A model generated the notes under the pieces. That model worked only from the letters and a program-made list of their open reading frames with translations, was not told the origin of the DNA and searched no databases. A DNA stretch of 64,000 nucleotides from Synechococcus sp. WH 8016 (lineage in GTDB: Bacteria; Cyanobacteriota; Cyanobacteriia; PCC-6307; Cyanobiaceae): NCBI RefSeq assembly GCF_000230675.1, contig NZ_AGIK01000001.1, forward strand, positions 992,001 through 1,056,000. Direction: 5' to 3'. Positions 17,151 through 26,137 of the stretch are shown in pieces. Position numbers and translations under genes: made by a program. Position 1 is the stretch's first letter. Each line of letters begins with the position of its first letter.

Positions 17151-18668
17151 ATGATCATCGACGACCGCCATTACGACGTCATCATTATCGGCAGTGGTGC
17201 CGGTGGTGGAACGCTTGCCGGTGCCCTAAGCAGGCAGGGGCATTCCGTGCTCATGCTCGAGCGGGGCGAGGCCATGGCGCTCGAAGATCAAAACGTGGCC
17301 GATGTGGATCTGTTCCGGAAAGATCGTTACCACCCCAAGAGTGAACGCTGGTTTGGCCCTGACGGGGATCCGTTCGCACCACAAACCACCTATTCCCTCG
17401 GCGGCAACACCAAAATCTGGGGCGCCGTGCTGGAACGCATGCGCGAACAGGATTTTGGGGAAGTCCCGTTGCAAGAGGGGATTTCACCGTCCTGGCCAAT
17501 CGATTACGACCAGCTCTCCCCTTATTACTCAGCCGCTGAAAAGCTGTACCGGGTCCACGGTCGCTCTGGCGTTGACCCAACCGAACCAAGCCGCTCTTCC
17601 CCTTTTGACCATGAGCCAAAACCCCTGGTTCCCTTTCTTGAGCCCCTGCGAGAAGCGCTCAAACGCCAGGGATGTCAGCCCTATGACCTACCGCTGAGCT
17701 GGTCCAATAGCCAGGAAGATCCGAGTGGAGATTCCCAGCTGTATGGCCTCGATAATGCCGATCCTTCTCACCTAGAGATCCGAACGCAAGCCACGGTCAA
17801 GCGTTTGCACGTGAATCCGAGCGGCAGCTCCGTCAAGGGAGTGGAAGCGGAAGTAGCTGGAGAAACATGGCTTTTCAAAGCGGATCTCATCGTGCTTGCC
17901 GCAGGTGCCATCAACACTCCGGCCATCCTGCTGCGATCGCAATCCAGCCATCATCCCCGCGGCCTCAGCAACGGGTCCGATCAAGTTGGTCGCAACTTGA
18001 TGAATCTGCAACTCACCTCCATCCTGCAGCTCGCGAGCGAACGCAACGACGGACGCTATGCGCGGTCGCTCGGAATCAATGACTACTACTGGGGGGACAA
18101 AAACGTCTCCTTCCCCCTCGGCCACATTCAAGCCGCGGGAGGCGTCCTACAAGACGCCCTGTTTGCAGAGTCACCGCCGGTGTTGTCCCTTGTCACCAAG
18201 ATGATTCCCGACTTTGGACTGGAGCGACTGGCGTCCCGCTCGGTGGCTTGGTGGGCCATGTCTGAGGTCTTGCCCGACACCCACAACAAGGTGTGGCTCA
18301 ATAACGATCAGATCCGCATCAACTACATCCACAACAACCGCGAGGCGCATGACCGACTGGTCTATCGCTGGATTGACACTCTCAAAGCGATCGAAGCCGA
18401 CCCACTCACGCGCGTCGTCAATCCAGCCCCAACCCACCCCCGCGGCGAAGCACCCTTAAGCGTGGTGGGCTACGCATGCGGCACCTGTTGCATGGGCAGC
18501 AATCCAGCGGCCTCTGTGGTCGATGCCACAGGGAAATGCCATGAACTCGACAATCTCTACATCGCCGACACGAGCGTGTTCCCAAGCTGTCCCAGTGTTG
18601 GGCCGGGTCTGACGACGATCGCCTTAGCCCTGCGCTTAGCTGACACTCTCAGCGATCGCATGAGCTGA
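17151..18668 (+). CDS. GMC-family flavoprotein oxidoreductase
   Basis: 505 residues. The FAD-binding motif IIIGSGAGGGTLAGALS lies at the N-terminus, followed by the GGNTKIWGAVLERM segment. The C-terminus has the usual NLYIADTSVFP block. It is cysteine-rich where GMC enzymes read HxxGTCRMG: here ACGTCCMG (442-449), with another Cys in SCPSVGPG (479-486), where the usual catalytic His/Asn region would be. It lies 39 nt after oxidase subunit III in the same direction, so it may feed electrons into the oxidase. Substrate unknown. Confidence 0.85.
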   Translation: MIIDDRHYDVIIIGSGAGGGTLAGALSRQGHSVLMLERGEAMALEDQNVADVDLFRKDRYHPKSERWFGPDGDPFAPQTTYSLGGNTKIWGAVLERMREQDFGEVPLQEGISPSWPIDYDQLSPYYSAAEKLYRVHGRSGVDPTEPSRSSPFDHEPKPLVPFLEPLREALKRQGCQPYDLPLSWSNSQEDPSGDSQLYGLDNADPSHLEIRTQATVKRLHVNPSGSSVKGVEAEVAGETWLFKADLIVLAAGAINTPAILLRSQSSHHPRGLSNGSDQVGRNLMNLQLTSILQLASERNDGRYARSLGINDYYWGDKNVSFPLGHIQAAGGVLQDALFAESPPVLSLVTKMIPDFGLERLASRSVAWWAMSEVLPDTHNKVWLNNDQIRINYIHNNREAHDRLVYRWIDTLKAIEADPLTRVVNPAPTHPRGEAPLSVVGYACGTCCMGSNPAASVVDATGKCHELDNLYIADTSVFPSCPSVGPGLTTIALALRLADTLSDRMS

Positions 18669-18690
18669 CCCAACCCAAGGGATTGAGGGA

Positions 18691-20052
18691 TCAGGTCATC
18701 GTCACAAACTCCTCTGAAACCGTCGGGTGCAAGGCCATCGTGCGGTCGAAATCAGCCTTGGTCGCCCCCATCCCGACAGCGATTGCAGCCATCTGGATGA
18801 TTTCAGCTGCATGCTCTCCAACCATGTGACATCCGAGCACCTTCCCGCTGCTCGCCTCCAAGACCAGCTTCAACAAACAACGGGGACCGTGTTTTGGCAA
18901 AGCCTGAGCCATGGAGCGAAAACGGGCGCGATGAACCACAATCCGATCCGCACCGAGCTTGGCGATCGCCTCCTCTTCCGATAGGCCCACCGTGGCCAGC
19001 TCCGGCTGGCTAAAGACAGCACTCGCCACTAAGTCGTAATTCACCTGTCGAGCCGTGCTTCCAAACACGCTGTCTGCAAAGGCACGACCCTCATCCACAG
19101 CAACGGGGGTCAAGCAAATGCGATCCGTCACATCTCCCACGGCAAAAATGTGGGAGAGATTGGTGGCTTGATCTGCATTGACCGGGATCCGACGGCCCTC
19201 CACCACCACGCCAGCAGCCTCGAGCCCTAGGCCTGAAAGGAATGGTTGACGCCCAGTCGCCAACAGAACCCCGCCACAGGGCAGCCGATCCCCACTTTTG
19301 GTGACAACAGTCAAATCGTTCGGTCGGCCCTCAATCGCAGCGAGGCCTTCCCCAAAGCGAAGATCGATGCCCTTCTCCTGCATGCCCTCCTGCACAACGC
19401 CTGAAAGCTCGCTGTCGAAACCTCGTAAAAGCTGTTCACCCCGCACCAGCTGGGTCACCCCAACGCCGAGGCCTCGCAGGATGCCCGCAAATTCACAAGC
19501 AATAAATCCGGCGCCAACCACCACCACCTTGTCCGGGAAACGCTCCTGCAGAAACATGTCATCGCTCACCCAAGCGAGCTCCGCCCCTGGGACCTCCGGC
19601 CGAACAGGGCGCCCACCCACGGAAATCATCACGCGCTTGGCCTTCAGCACCTGATCGATCTCGCCCTCGCACAGCCTCGAAACGCCAATGCGATGGGGAT
19701 CGAGAAATCGCCCCCAGCCTTTGATCAGCTCCACCCCCGCTTTGGCCAAAAACTCGATGTGAAGCGCATTCAGGCGATCCACTTCGTGACGAACATTGCT
19801 CAGAAGCACAGACGTATCAAACGTTGCCCCCTCCACACTCACGCCATAACTGGATGCCCCATCGAGTTGTTCGGAGAGAAGAGAGCCGTACACCAACAGC
19901 TTTTTCGGCACACAGCCACGTATGACACAGGTGCCGCCAACGCGATCTCCCTCCACAATCGCCACCTTGGCTCCATAACGGGCCGCCCGTTTGGCAGCCG
20001 CCAGACCTCCAGACCCAGCACCGAGAACCACAAGATCAAAGATTGGTTCCAT
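18691..20052 (-). CDS. gor: glutathione-disulfide reductase
   Basis: 453 residues from the ATG at 20052 (MEPIFDLVVLGAGSGGLAAA, the FAD site). The redox-active disulfide is GGTCVIRGCVPKK, the NADP-binding Rossmann motif is VVVGAGFIACEFAG, and the C-terminal dimer end contains the catalytic histidine (ALHPTVSEEF). It regenerates reduced glutathione using NADPH. The longer frame to 20106 adds a basic stretch with no family match. It is convergent with the GMC gene, with a 22-nt gap. Confidence 0.93.
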   Translation of the reverse strand: MEPIFDLVVLGAGSGGLAAAKRAARYGAKVAIVEGDRVGGTCVIRGCVPKKLLVYGSLLSEQLDGASSYGVSVEGATFDTSVLLSNVRHEVDRLNALHIEFLAKAGVELIKGWGRFLDPHRIGVSRLCEGEIDQVLKAKRVMISVGGRPVRPEVPGAELAWVSDDMFLQERFPDKVVVVGAGFIACEFAGILRGLGVGVTQLVRGEQLLRGFDSELSGVVQEGMQEKGIDLRFGEGLAAIEGRPNDLTVVTKSGDRLPCGGVLLATGRQPFLSGLGLEAAGVVVEGRRIPVNADQATNLSHIFAVGDVTDRICLTPVAVDEGRAFADSVFGSTARQVNYDLVASAVFSQPELATVGLSEEEAIAKLGADRIVVHRARFRSMAQALPKHGPRCLLKLVLEASSGKVLGCHMVGEHAAEIIQMAAIAVGMGATKADFDRTMALHPTVSEEFVTMT

Positions 20053-20262
20053 GGAGCGCACTGTTTTCTCACATCTTGCCCGCAGGCTTCGGCGCAGGAA
20101 CACCACAACAATCGAAGCCCAGTCAGCTCACAGGTGATGAGCAACTCAATTCAGATCTCAACCTCGGCATAGTGGGATGCATGCAGCGTTGAGATCTGCC
20201 CTCTGCATCTTCCTGAATACGCCCCGATACCTGACCACAGCAAAGGGTTCAAACTCTTTGAG

Positions 20263-20856
20263 GTGGCCGTTGCTGACCTTCAACCCACACAGATGTGTGT
20301 GGGGATGGCTGAGGTATGGAATCGGCAACGCGATTTCCGTGAGGAAAGTTCCGAGGAGCGTCGTCGCTATCTCAATCGCAAGCCAGTCCCTCTGGTGCGC
20401 AATCAGCTTGGACATCTCTGGATGGTGGATCGTCATCACCGCCTCCGAGCCTTGCTCGAAATGGTTCCCAGCATCAAGACGTTCGGCTACGTGATCGACG
20501 AGCTGCCCCATAAAACCAGGGAGGAAGCGCTTCAGGCCCTGCATCAAAAGGGGTGGCTTTATCTTCACGACGGACGTGGCAATGGCCCTTGGCCGGCGCA
20601 CGACCTGCCCGTCAGCTTGCTTGGCCTCCAGGATGATCCTTACCGCAGCCTGGTTTGGAAACTCAAGCAGGAGGGAGTGATCAAGCCTCAGCCCTTAATT
20701 CCATATCACGAATTCCGTTGGGGGCTTTGGTTGCGAACACGGCCCATGCCTCCCTTTAGCTCTCAACATTTGGATCCCGCCCTGCCTGCAGCGCGCCGAC
20801 TTGCTCGCTCATCGGCTGCATCCCACTTAGCGGGCTGGAAGGGTGGTGATCCCTAA
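20263..20856 (+). CDS. ParB-like nuclease domain protein
   Basis: About 197 residues. The segment [14 protein letters not shown] and the following [29 protein letters not shown] fit the ParB/sulfiredoxin-like fold of the putative ParB-like nuclease family (ParBc_2). It has no DNA-partitioning partner ParA nearby. The GTG at 20263 is the only standard start near the domain. The frame stays open upstream to 20073 without an ATG, and the encoded residues look coding, so the true start may be further upstream and non-standard. Its stop overlaps the dnaA stop. Confidence 0.7.
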   Translation: MAVADLQPTQMCVGMAEVWNRQRDFREESSEERRRYLNRKPVPLVRNQLGHLWMVDRHHRLRALLEMVPSIKTFGYVIDELPHKTREEALQALHQKGWLYLHDGRGNGPWPAHDLPVSLLGLQDDPYRSLVWKLKQEGVIKPQPLIPYHEFRWGLWLRTRPMPPFSSQHLDPALPAARRLARSSAASHLAGWKGGDP

Positions 20857-22250
20857 CGCCTGCGGCGAGAGTCAATTTGCAATAGATCCTTCACCCGTTG
20901 AACCTGACTCGCGAGTTGAGGGTCGGTCGCCAGCTTTTTTTCTACTTGTTCAATGGCATAAATCACAGTGGTGTGATCCTTGCCTCCGAAGGTGTCGCCA
21001 ATTCTCGGCAAGCTCAAATCTGTCCCTTGCCGCATCAGGAACATCCCCACCTGACGCGCCTGACTCACCGCCCGACGCCGGCTGCTGCTGCGCATGTCAT
21101 CCGCCGTGACGTCGAACACCTCCGACACCTTTTCGATCACTTGCTGCGGTGTGACATCAACGCCCTGCCCGCTGGGATCGAGCATCGGAGCCACCGATTC
21201 CACGGTCATCGGGATGCCTGTGATCGATGAAAACGCAACAGCCCGAGTGAGCGCTCCCTCAAGCTCGCGAATGTTGGAGGTGAAGCGTCCAGAAATGTAT
21301 TGGATTAAATCTCTAGGGAGAGCGACGCGCTCTTGCTCTGCTTTTTTCTGAAGAATCGCCATTCGCGTTTCCAGATCAGGGGCCTGGATATCAGCGATCA
21401 ATCCCATCGAGAACCGAGAGATCAATCTCTCCTGCAGCCGGGGGATCTGGCTGGGTGGCCTATCGCTGGCAATCACAATCTGTCTCCCTGCATCATGCAA
21501 AGCATTGAAGGTGTGAAAGAACTCTTCTTGGGTGTATTCCTTCCCCTCAATGAATTGAATGTCATCCACCAAGATGAGATCCGCAGCCCGATAACGGTCT
21601 CGGAAAGCCTGCATGCCGTCCTTACGAATCGCCGTGATCAAATCATTGGTGAACGTTTCGGTCGACACATAAAACACCCGTGCTTCCGGATCAATCTCCA
21701 GGCGGTAGTGCCCAATTGCCTGCATGAGATGGGTCTTCCCTAGGCCCACACCACCACAGATGAACAGCGGATTGAATTCACGGCCTGGGGCCTCAGCGAC
21801 GGCCAAAGCAGCGGCATGGGCCATCCGGCTGTTCGGTCCCACCACAAATCGATTGAACACATAGCGCATGTTCAAGCCGGGGAGCCGTCGAGGAGGGCGG
21901 CTGCTCGGCGGCGCAGCCGCTGCTGCAGCCGTTGAGGCCGGCGGCTGGCTAGACGGCGACGCCTCCGACACAGGAGTGCCCCCAGAGCCCGCGTCTTCAT
22001 CGTCTTGAGCGAGCACGATCACCTCGATCGGATGACCGATGATCTCCTGCGCTACTTCAGCGATCGTGCTGGCGTAGTTCTTGCGCAGCCAATTGCTGGC
22101 GAAACTATTGGGAGCCTGCAGGGTGAGCGTTCGATCCTGAAAGGAACTGCAGCGTGCAGGACGAATCCACGTTTCAAAGGTGGGCTTACTGAGATTGCTC
22201 TGAAGGGCGTGCTGCACCTTGTTCCACAGCTCACTGCCCGTCAGAACCAC
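20853..22250 (-). CDS. dnaA: chromosomal replication initiator protein DnaA
   Basis: 465 residues with the four DnaA domains. The N-terminal domain I begins [22 protein letters not shown] Ala/Ser/Pro-rich linker of about 60 residues follows. The AAA+ core has Walker [16 protein letters not shown] and Walker [13 protein letters not shown]. The C-terminal DNA-binding domain carries the signature [19 protein letters not shown]. It initiates replication by melting the origin. dnaN is not adjacent, and I saw no cluster of DnaA boxes in the 86 nt upstream, so an origin at this site is not supported. Confidence 0.97.
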   Translation of the reverse strand: MVLTGSELWNKVQHALQSNLSKPTFETWIRPARCSSFQDRTLTLQAPNSFASNWLRKNYASTIAEVAQEIIGHPIEVIVLAQDDEDAGSGGTPVSEASPSSQPPASTAAAAAAPPSSRPPRRLPGLNMRYVFNRFVVGPNSRMAHAAALAVAEAPGREFNPLFICGGVGLGKTHLMQAIGHYRLEIDPEARVFYVSTETFTNDLITAIRKDGMQAFRDRYRAADLILVDDIQFIEGKEYTQEEFFHTFNALHDAGRQIVIASDRPPSQIPRLQERLISRFSMGLIADIQAPDLETRMAILQKKAEQERVALPRDLIQYISGRFTSNIRELEGALTRAVAFSSITGIPMTVESVAPMLDPSGQGVDVTPQQVIEKVSEVFDVTADDMRSSSRRRAVSQARQVGMFLMRQGTDLSLPRIGDTFGGKDHTTVIYAIEQVEKKLATDPQLASQVQRVKDLLQIDSRRRR

Positions 22251-22336
22251 ATCCCACCTTCTGCGAATGCCGAATCTACGCGCCTCATGCCGAGTGGCCC
22301 GTCTTTAATGAGACCAGTTTCAACACGTTTCTGTTC

Positions 22337-23494
22337 ATGGCAGCTGCCGTCTCCCGCACCCTGGCACGATCCCTGCCCTGGATCGGGATCGGATTGGTCA
22401 GCTTGGCCATGGGAGGGTGTAGTTCGTCCTGGCGTCAACGCCTTGGCTTAGAGCCTGAAGCGAAGGCACCCGCAACCGTGCCCGAAGTCAGTGATGGGCC
22501 TCGTTCGGCCCCTCTACAACCAGGCCGTAACGTCATTGTCCAAGCCGTCGAAAGGGTGGGTCCATCGGTCGTACGCATCGACACGGTGAAACGCGTCTCG
22601 AATCCCTTGGGCAGCCTGTTTGGAGCTGGCCCAACCACCCAAAAACAGGCCGGTCAAGGTTCAGGATTCATCACACGCTCTGATGGTCTGATCTTCACGA
22701 ATGCGCACGTGGTGGAGGGCGCCGACAAAGTGGCGGTCACCTTGCCTGACGGTCGCAGCTTCAATGGACGCGTTCTTGGCGGCGACCCCTTAACCGATGT
22801 GGCCGTGGTGCGGGTTGTGGCTGAAAAGCTGCCCGTCGCCCCTCTTGGCAACTCGAACGACCTCAAACCTGGTGAATGGGCGATCGCGATCGGCAATCCC
22901 CTCGGGCTCAACAACACGGTCACAGCGGGGATCATCAGTGCTGTGGATCGGACCAACGCCGTAGGGGAAGGTCAGCGTGTCCCTTACATCCAAACCGACG
23001 CTGCTGTGAATCCAGGGAACAGCGGGGGGCCCCTCATTAATGCTGCCGGGCAAGTGATCGGCATCAACACAGCCATTCGCCAAGCTCCAGGCGCGGGACT
23101 GAGTTTTGCCATTCCAATCAACCTGGCCAAACGCATTGCCCAACAGATCATCAGCACCGGTCAGGCCTCTCACCCCTTTATCGGTGTACGACTGCAGAGC
23201 CTGACCCCCCAGTTAGCCAAGGAAATCAACGCCACTAGCAACCTTTGCAAAGTCCCAGAACTCAACGGCGTGCTTGTGATTGAAGTGGTGGAGGGCAGCC
23301 CTGCAGCCAAGGCTGGAATTAAGCCTTGTGATCTCATCCGAGATGTGAATGGCTCCGCCGTCAACGACCCCTCGGAAGTGCAGCTTGCCGTTGACCGAGG
23401 ACAGGTGGGTCAGGCCATGCCGCTGATTGTGGAACGAGATGGAGAAAAGCAAACCCTGGAGGTCATCCCAGAGGAGCTGCCAAGACAAAGATGA
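22337..23494 (+). CDS. HtrA/Deg-family serine protease with PDZ domain
   Basis: 385 residues. The N-terminus is a signal sequence with a possible lipobox (SLAMGGCS), so the protein may be a lipid-anchored periplasmic or lumenal protease. The trypsin-like triad is visible as His in TNAHVVEG, Asp in DPLTDVAVVRV and Ser in NPGNSGGPL. A single C-terminal PDZ domain follows (VLVIEVVEGSPAAKAGIKPCD). The family degrades or refolds damaged proteins. Its stop overlaps the next gene by ATGA. Confidence 0.93.
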   Translation: MAAAVSRTLARSLPWIGIGLVSLAMGGCSSSWRQRLGLEPEAKAPATVPEVSDGPRSAPLQPGRNVIVQAVERVGPSVVRIDTVKRVSNPLGSLFGAGPTTQKQAGQGSGFITRSDGLIFTNAHVVEGADKVAVTLPDGRSFNGRVLGGDPLTDVAVVRVVAEKLPVAPLGNSNDLKPGEWAIAIGNPLGLNNTVTAGIISAVDRTNAVGEGQRVPYIQTDAAVNPGNSGGPLINAAGQVIGINTAIRQAPGAGLSFAIPINLAKRIAQQIISTGQASHPFIGVRLQSLTPQLAKEINATSNLCKVPELNGVLVIEVVEGSPAAKAGIKPCDLIRDVNGSAVNDPSEVQLAVDRGQVGQAMPLIVERDGEKQTLEVIPEELPRQR

Positions 23495-24129
23495 GTCGAT
23501 CCCCCATCCCAACACTCGTTGTGATGGCACGCTGGCCAGCCAGCGGTCGCTGCAAACGCCGCCTGGCCGTCGACATCGGAACGGAGCAGGCGGCCATCAT
23601 TCAGCAACGTCTCACCGCCCATACCTTTGCCGTAGCTGAAGCCCTAACCGAGCGTGGGGATGTGGATCTACAGGTGGCGATGAGCGGCGTCAGCCTCCGA
23701 TCAGCCCAACGTTCGCTGCCTTGCCTACCGCCATGCACCCTTGTCGATCAGGGGCATGGATCGCTAGGGGCTCGCATGCTCCGCCAGATTTATCGTGCGC
23801 GCTTCGGGCAGCGCAACAAGCCTGTGATCGTGATCGGAACCGATCTTGCCGATCTTTGCCAAAACGATCTGATCCAGGCGGTCCAAACACTGCACAGCCA
23901 ACCGTTGGTGATTGGCCCCTCCGCCGACGGTGGGTATTGGTTGCTGGGGCTGGGCCCTGGATTAACGCGGCCACAGCTCGATGCACTCTTTGCTGCCGTG
24001 CCATGGGGAAGCAACAAGGTGTTCGACATCACCTGCGCGCGCGCGCGCAGGCTGGGGATCACCCCCCATCAGCTCAGCCTGAAAAACGACATTGATTGTC
24101 TTGCTGATCTCGGTTTATGGCAGCGATGA
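23491..24129 (+). CDS. DUF2064 / TIGR04282-type glycosyltransferase-like protein
   Basis: 212 residues. The nucleotide-diphosphate-sugar transferase-like start TLVVMARWPASGRCKRRL, the VIVIGTDLADL metal-binding segment and IGPSADGGYWLLGLGP match the family annotated as arsenosugar biosynthesis-associated (TIGR04282). It is followed by a TIGR04283-like partner, which supports the pairing. No arsM-like gene is nearby, so the arsenosugar role is only by family name. A 20-bp perfect palindrome at 24032-24051 encodes ARAR. Confidence 0.8.
   Translation: MSRSPIPTLVVMARWPASGRCKRRLAVDIGTEQAAIIQQRLTAHTFAVAEALTERGDVDLQVAMSGVSLRSAQRSLPCLPPCTLVDQGHGSLGARMLRQIYRARFGQRNKPVIVIGTDLADLCQNDLIQAVQTLHSQPLVIGPSADGGYWLLGLGPGLTRPQLDALFAAVPWGSNKVFDITCARARRLGITPHQLSLKNDIDCLADLGLWQR
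24032..24051. repeat. 20-bp perfect palindrome with alternating CG
   Basis: CCTGCGCGCGCGCGCGCAGG is a perfect inverted repeat inside the DUF2064 gene. The alternating purine-pyrimidine centre could extrude a cruciform or adopt Z-DNA. It lies in frame, encoding Ala-Arg repeats. Confidence 0.7.
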
Positions 24130-24881
24130 ACGCTGACACCCCCACGCTCAGCGTGGTGATTCCTTGCCTCAACGAGGCGGAGCGTCTTCCGCTTCTCCTC
24201 GCGGACCTGCAACGTTGGCCTCTCTCGATCTCGATCACGGTGGTGGATGGTGGCAGCACCGACCACTGCCAGCGCATCAGCGCTCTCGCTGGCGGTCAGT
24301 TCATCACGGAACATCCAGCAGGGCGGGGCCGGCAACTGGCGGCAGGGGCCGAGCACGCCCTCCAGCAAACCGAAAGTGACTGGCTCCTCTTTCTGCATGC
24401 CGACAGCCGCCTACCCAGTCACTGGGGAAGCCGCGTGCTGCGTCGCATTGAGCATCCCGATGCCCAACGATTCGCATGGTTTTTTGACTTGCGTATTCAC
24501 CCCAGCACACCGGCCCGACGCCTGCTGGGAGGGGTGATCGCGCTTCGTAGCCGCTGCGGCCAAAGACCCTATGGAGATCAGGGGCTCCTGTTGCACAGGT
24601 CTCTCTATGCACGCAGTGGTGGCTATCAACCCCTGCCGCTCATGGAGGATCTCGACCTCGTGCAGAGACTCAGCCAACTCACACGCTTGCGTGCCCTTGG
24701 GCTGGCGATCACCACCGATGGCCGTCGCTGGCAGCGGGGGGGGGTTCTGCGCCGCGGCCTTGAGAACGCCAGATTGCGGCAGCGCTGGCGGCGCGGGGAA
24801 TCCCCAGCACGCTTGGCAGCGGAGTACTACGGGAAGCCCCTTTCAGCCACTCAATTGGAGTACCAAAAGCCACAACGATGA
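24126..24881 (+). CDS. TIGR04283-type family 2 glycosyltransferase
   Basis: About 251 residues of the GT-A fold. Seen: LSVVIPCLNEAERLP, the acidic VVDGGSTDHC and FLHADSRLP segments for nucleotide-sugar and metal binding, and MEDLDLVQRL in the acceptor part. It matches the family usually paired with the preceding DUF2064-type gene. Two in-frame ATGs exist (24117 and 24126). Either start overlaps the preceding gene by a few bases. Its end overlaps the convergent acetyltransferase gene by 31 nt. Confidence 0.85.
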   Translation: MNADTPTLSVVIPCLNEAERLPLLLADLQRWPLSISITVVDGGSTDHCQRISALAGGQFITEHPAGRGRQLAAGAEHALQQTESDWLLFLHADSRLPSHWGSRVLRRIEHPDAQRFAWFFDLRIHPSTPARRLLGGVIALRSRCGQRPYGDQGLLLHRSLYARSGGYQPLPLMEDLDLVQRLSQLTRLRALGLAITTDGRRWQRGGVLRRGLENARLRQRWRRGESPARLAAEYYGKPLSATQLEYQKPQR

Positions 24882-25318
24882 CCATTGGGCTCTAAGTCCC
24901 AGCCAAGACGGTCGTAAAAAGGCAACACCCCCGGATCGGCGAAGAGCGTGGCGCGTTCCGTTCCCATCTCTGTCAGAGCTTCGAGGATGTAATCCATCAA
25001 CTGACGACCAAGCCCGGCCCCCTGATAGAGGGGATGGACCGCCACATCCCAAATCGTGGCTTCAAGCACACCATCTCCAGTGCAGCGAGCGAAACCCACC
25101 AAGCGTGGAATGCGTGGGTCATGGCGCCACAGCCCCACCCTGAGCAAGCTGTTATCGAGGGCCTTACGCACGCGGCGAACCGGTCTGCGACTCCAGCCCA
25201 CGGCCTCTAAGAGCTGCTCCAGCTCGACCAAATCCATCGGACGAGACTGGCTAAACACCAGGCAGAGATTCGTATTGGGTGTTTCACAGATCCGAGCCTC
25301 TTTCCCGTAGGAATGCAC
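24851..25318 (-). CDS. GNAT-family N-acetyltransferase
   Basis: About 155 residues from a GTG at 25318. The acetyl-CoA site is DVAVHPLYQGAGLGRQLMDY, followed by the C-terminal VLPFYDRLGWDLEP segment typical of GNAT. Upstream, MDLVELEQLLEAVGWSRRP is the conserved N-terminal part of this cyanobacterial and plastid-like group. The frame extends to an ATG at 25423, but that would overlap the divergent hydrolase start, so the shorter start is preferred. Acceptor substrate unknown. Confidence 0.8.
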   Translation of the reverse strand: MHSYGKEARICETPNTNLCLVFSQSRPMDLVELEQLLEAVGWSRRPVRRVRKALDNSLLRVGLWRHDPRIPRLVGFARCTGDGVLEATIWDVAVHPLYQGAGLGRQLMDYILEALTEMGTERATLFADPGVLPFYDRLGWDLEPNGHRCGFWYSN

Positions 25319-25390
25319 CAAAATCTGTTGGGTGAGAGAGGAAGTGCTAGTCACCCTGTCCTGCGACGATGGCTTAATCCTGACGCACCG

Positions 25391-26137
25391 ATGACCTCTG
25401 ATCTGCTGCTGATCGCCGTACACGGTTGGATGCTGAGCCGAAAGGTCTGGGCACCGTTTGAAAAAAGCTGGACGCGCTTAGATACCTCCATTCCTTTGTG
25501 GTGTCCTGATTTACCAGGATTTGGACTGGAGTCTCGCCCTCGCCACCTTCGACCGACCTTGGCGTCCTACGGGCAATGGCTTGCGGAGCACATTCATGCG
25601 CAAGCCAAGGGTCGCCATGTGGTGTTGATGGGTCACTCGCTGGGAGGAAGCATTGCTCTGCATGCGGATACCTATCTGCGGCGACATTGGGGTGAGCCCC
25701 TGTCGGGCCTGGTGATGTTGGCGGCCGGAGGCGGGATCTACCAACCGAGACCGTTTCGCCGTCTCAGGTTTGGAGGGCAATTAATTCTGAAACTTCGTCC
25801 CGCAGACCTGCCAGGGCCCATCGGCACGTTGGGGCCATTTCAAGCGGAACAGCGCGCTGCCCTGGGGCTTCTGGTGAACAGCACCACCCGCGGAGCGGTC
25901 AAACAGATTCCAAACCTGGTGGCCAATTTGGAGACAGAAAACCTATGGATTAGCGGTGAACAAGACCGTGTGATGGAACCCGGCTATGTGCAACACCTTG
26001 CCGAATACAGCGACAAACATTGCCTGAAAGAACTCAAACAGTGCGGCCATCTGGCCATGCAGAGCCATCCAGACCTTCTTGCTCAAACCATCCAGACCTG
26101 GCTCAGCGATCAAAGCCTGGCCAGTCCTCGCTCCTGA
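25391..26137 (+). CDS. alpha/beta-hydrolase
   Basis: About 248 residues. The oxyanion-region start LLLIAVHGWMLSRKVW, the nucleophile elbow GHSLGGS and the C-terminal catalytic histidine (KQCGHLAMQSHP) define an alpha/beta-hydrolase. The acid residue is probably in SGEQDRVM. The start at 25391 (MTSDLLL) is favoured because the upstream frame lies over the divergent gene's start. Substrate unknown. It overlaps the convergent ABC exporter gene by 28 nt. Confidence 0.85.
   Translation: MTSDLLLIAVHGWMLSRKVWAPFEKSWTRLDTSIPLWCPDLPGFGLESRPRHLRPTLASYGQWLAEHIHAQAKGRHVVLMGHSLGGSIALHADTYLRRHWGEPLSGLVMLAAGGGIYQPRPFRRLRFGGQLILKLRPADLPGPIGTLGPFQAEQRAALGLLVNSTTRGAVKQIPNLVANLETENLWISGEQDRVMEPGYVQHLAEYSDKHCLKELKQCGHLAMQSHPDLLAQTIQTWLSDQSLASPRS

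Noticed and set aside
22251-22336. replication origin next to dnaA
   Set aside because: No cluster of DnaA boxes or AT-rich unwinding region was seen, and dnaN is not adjacent.
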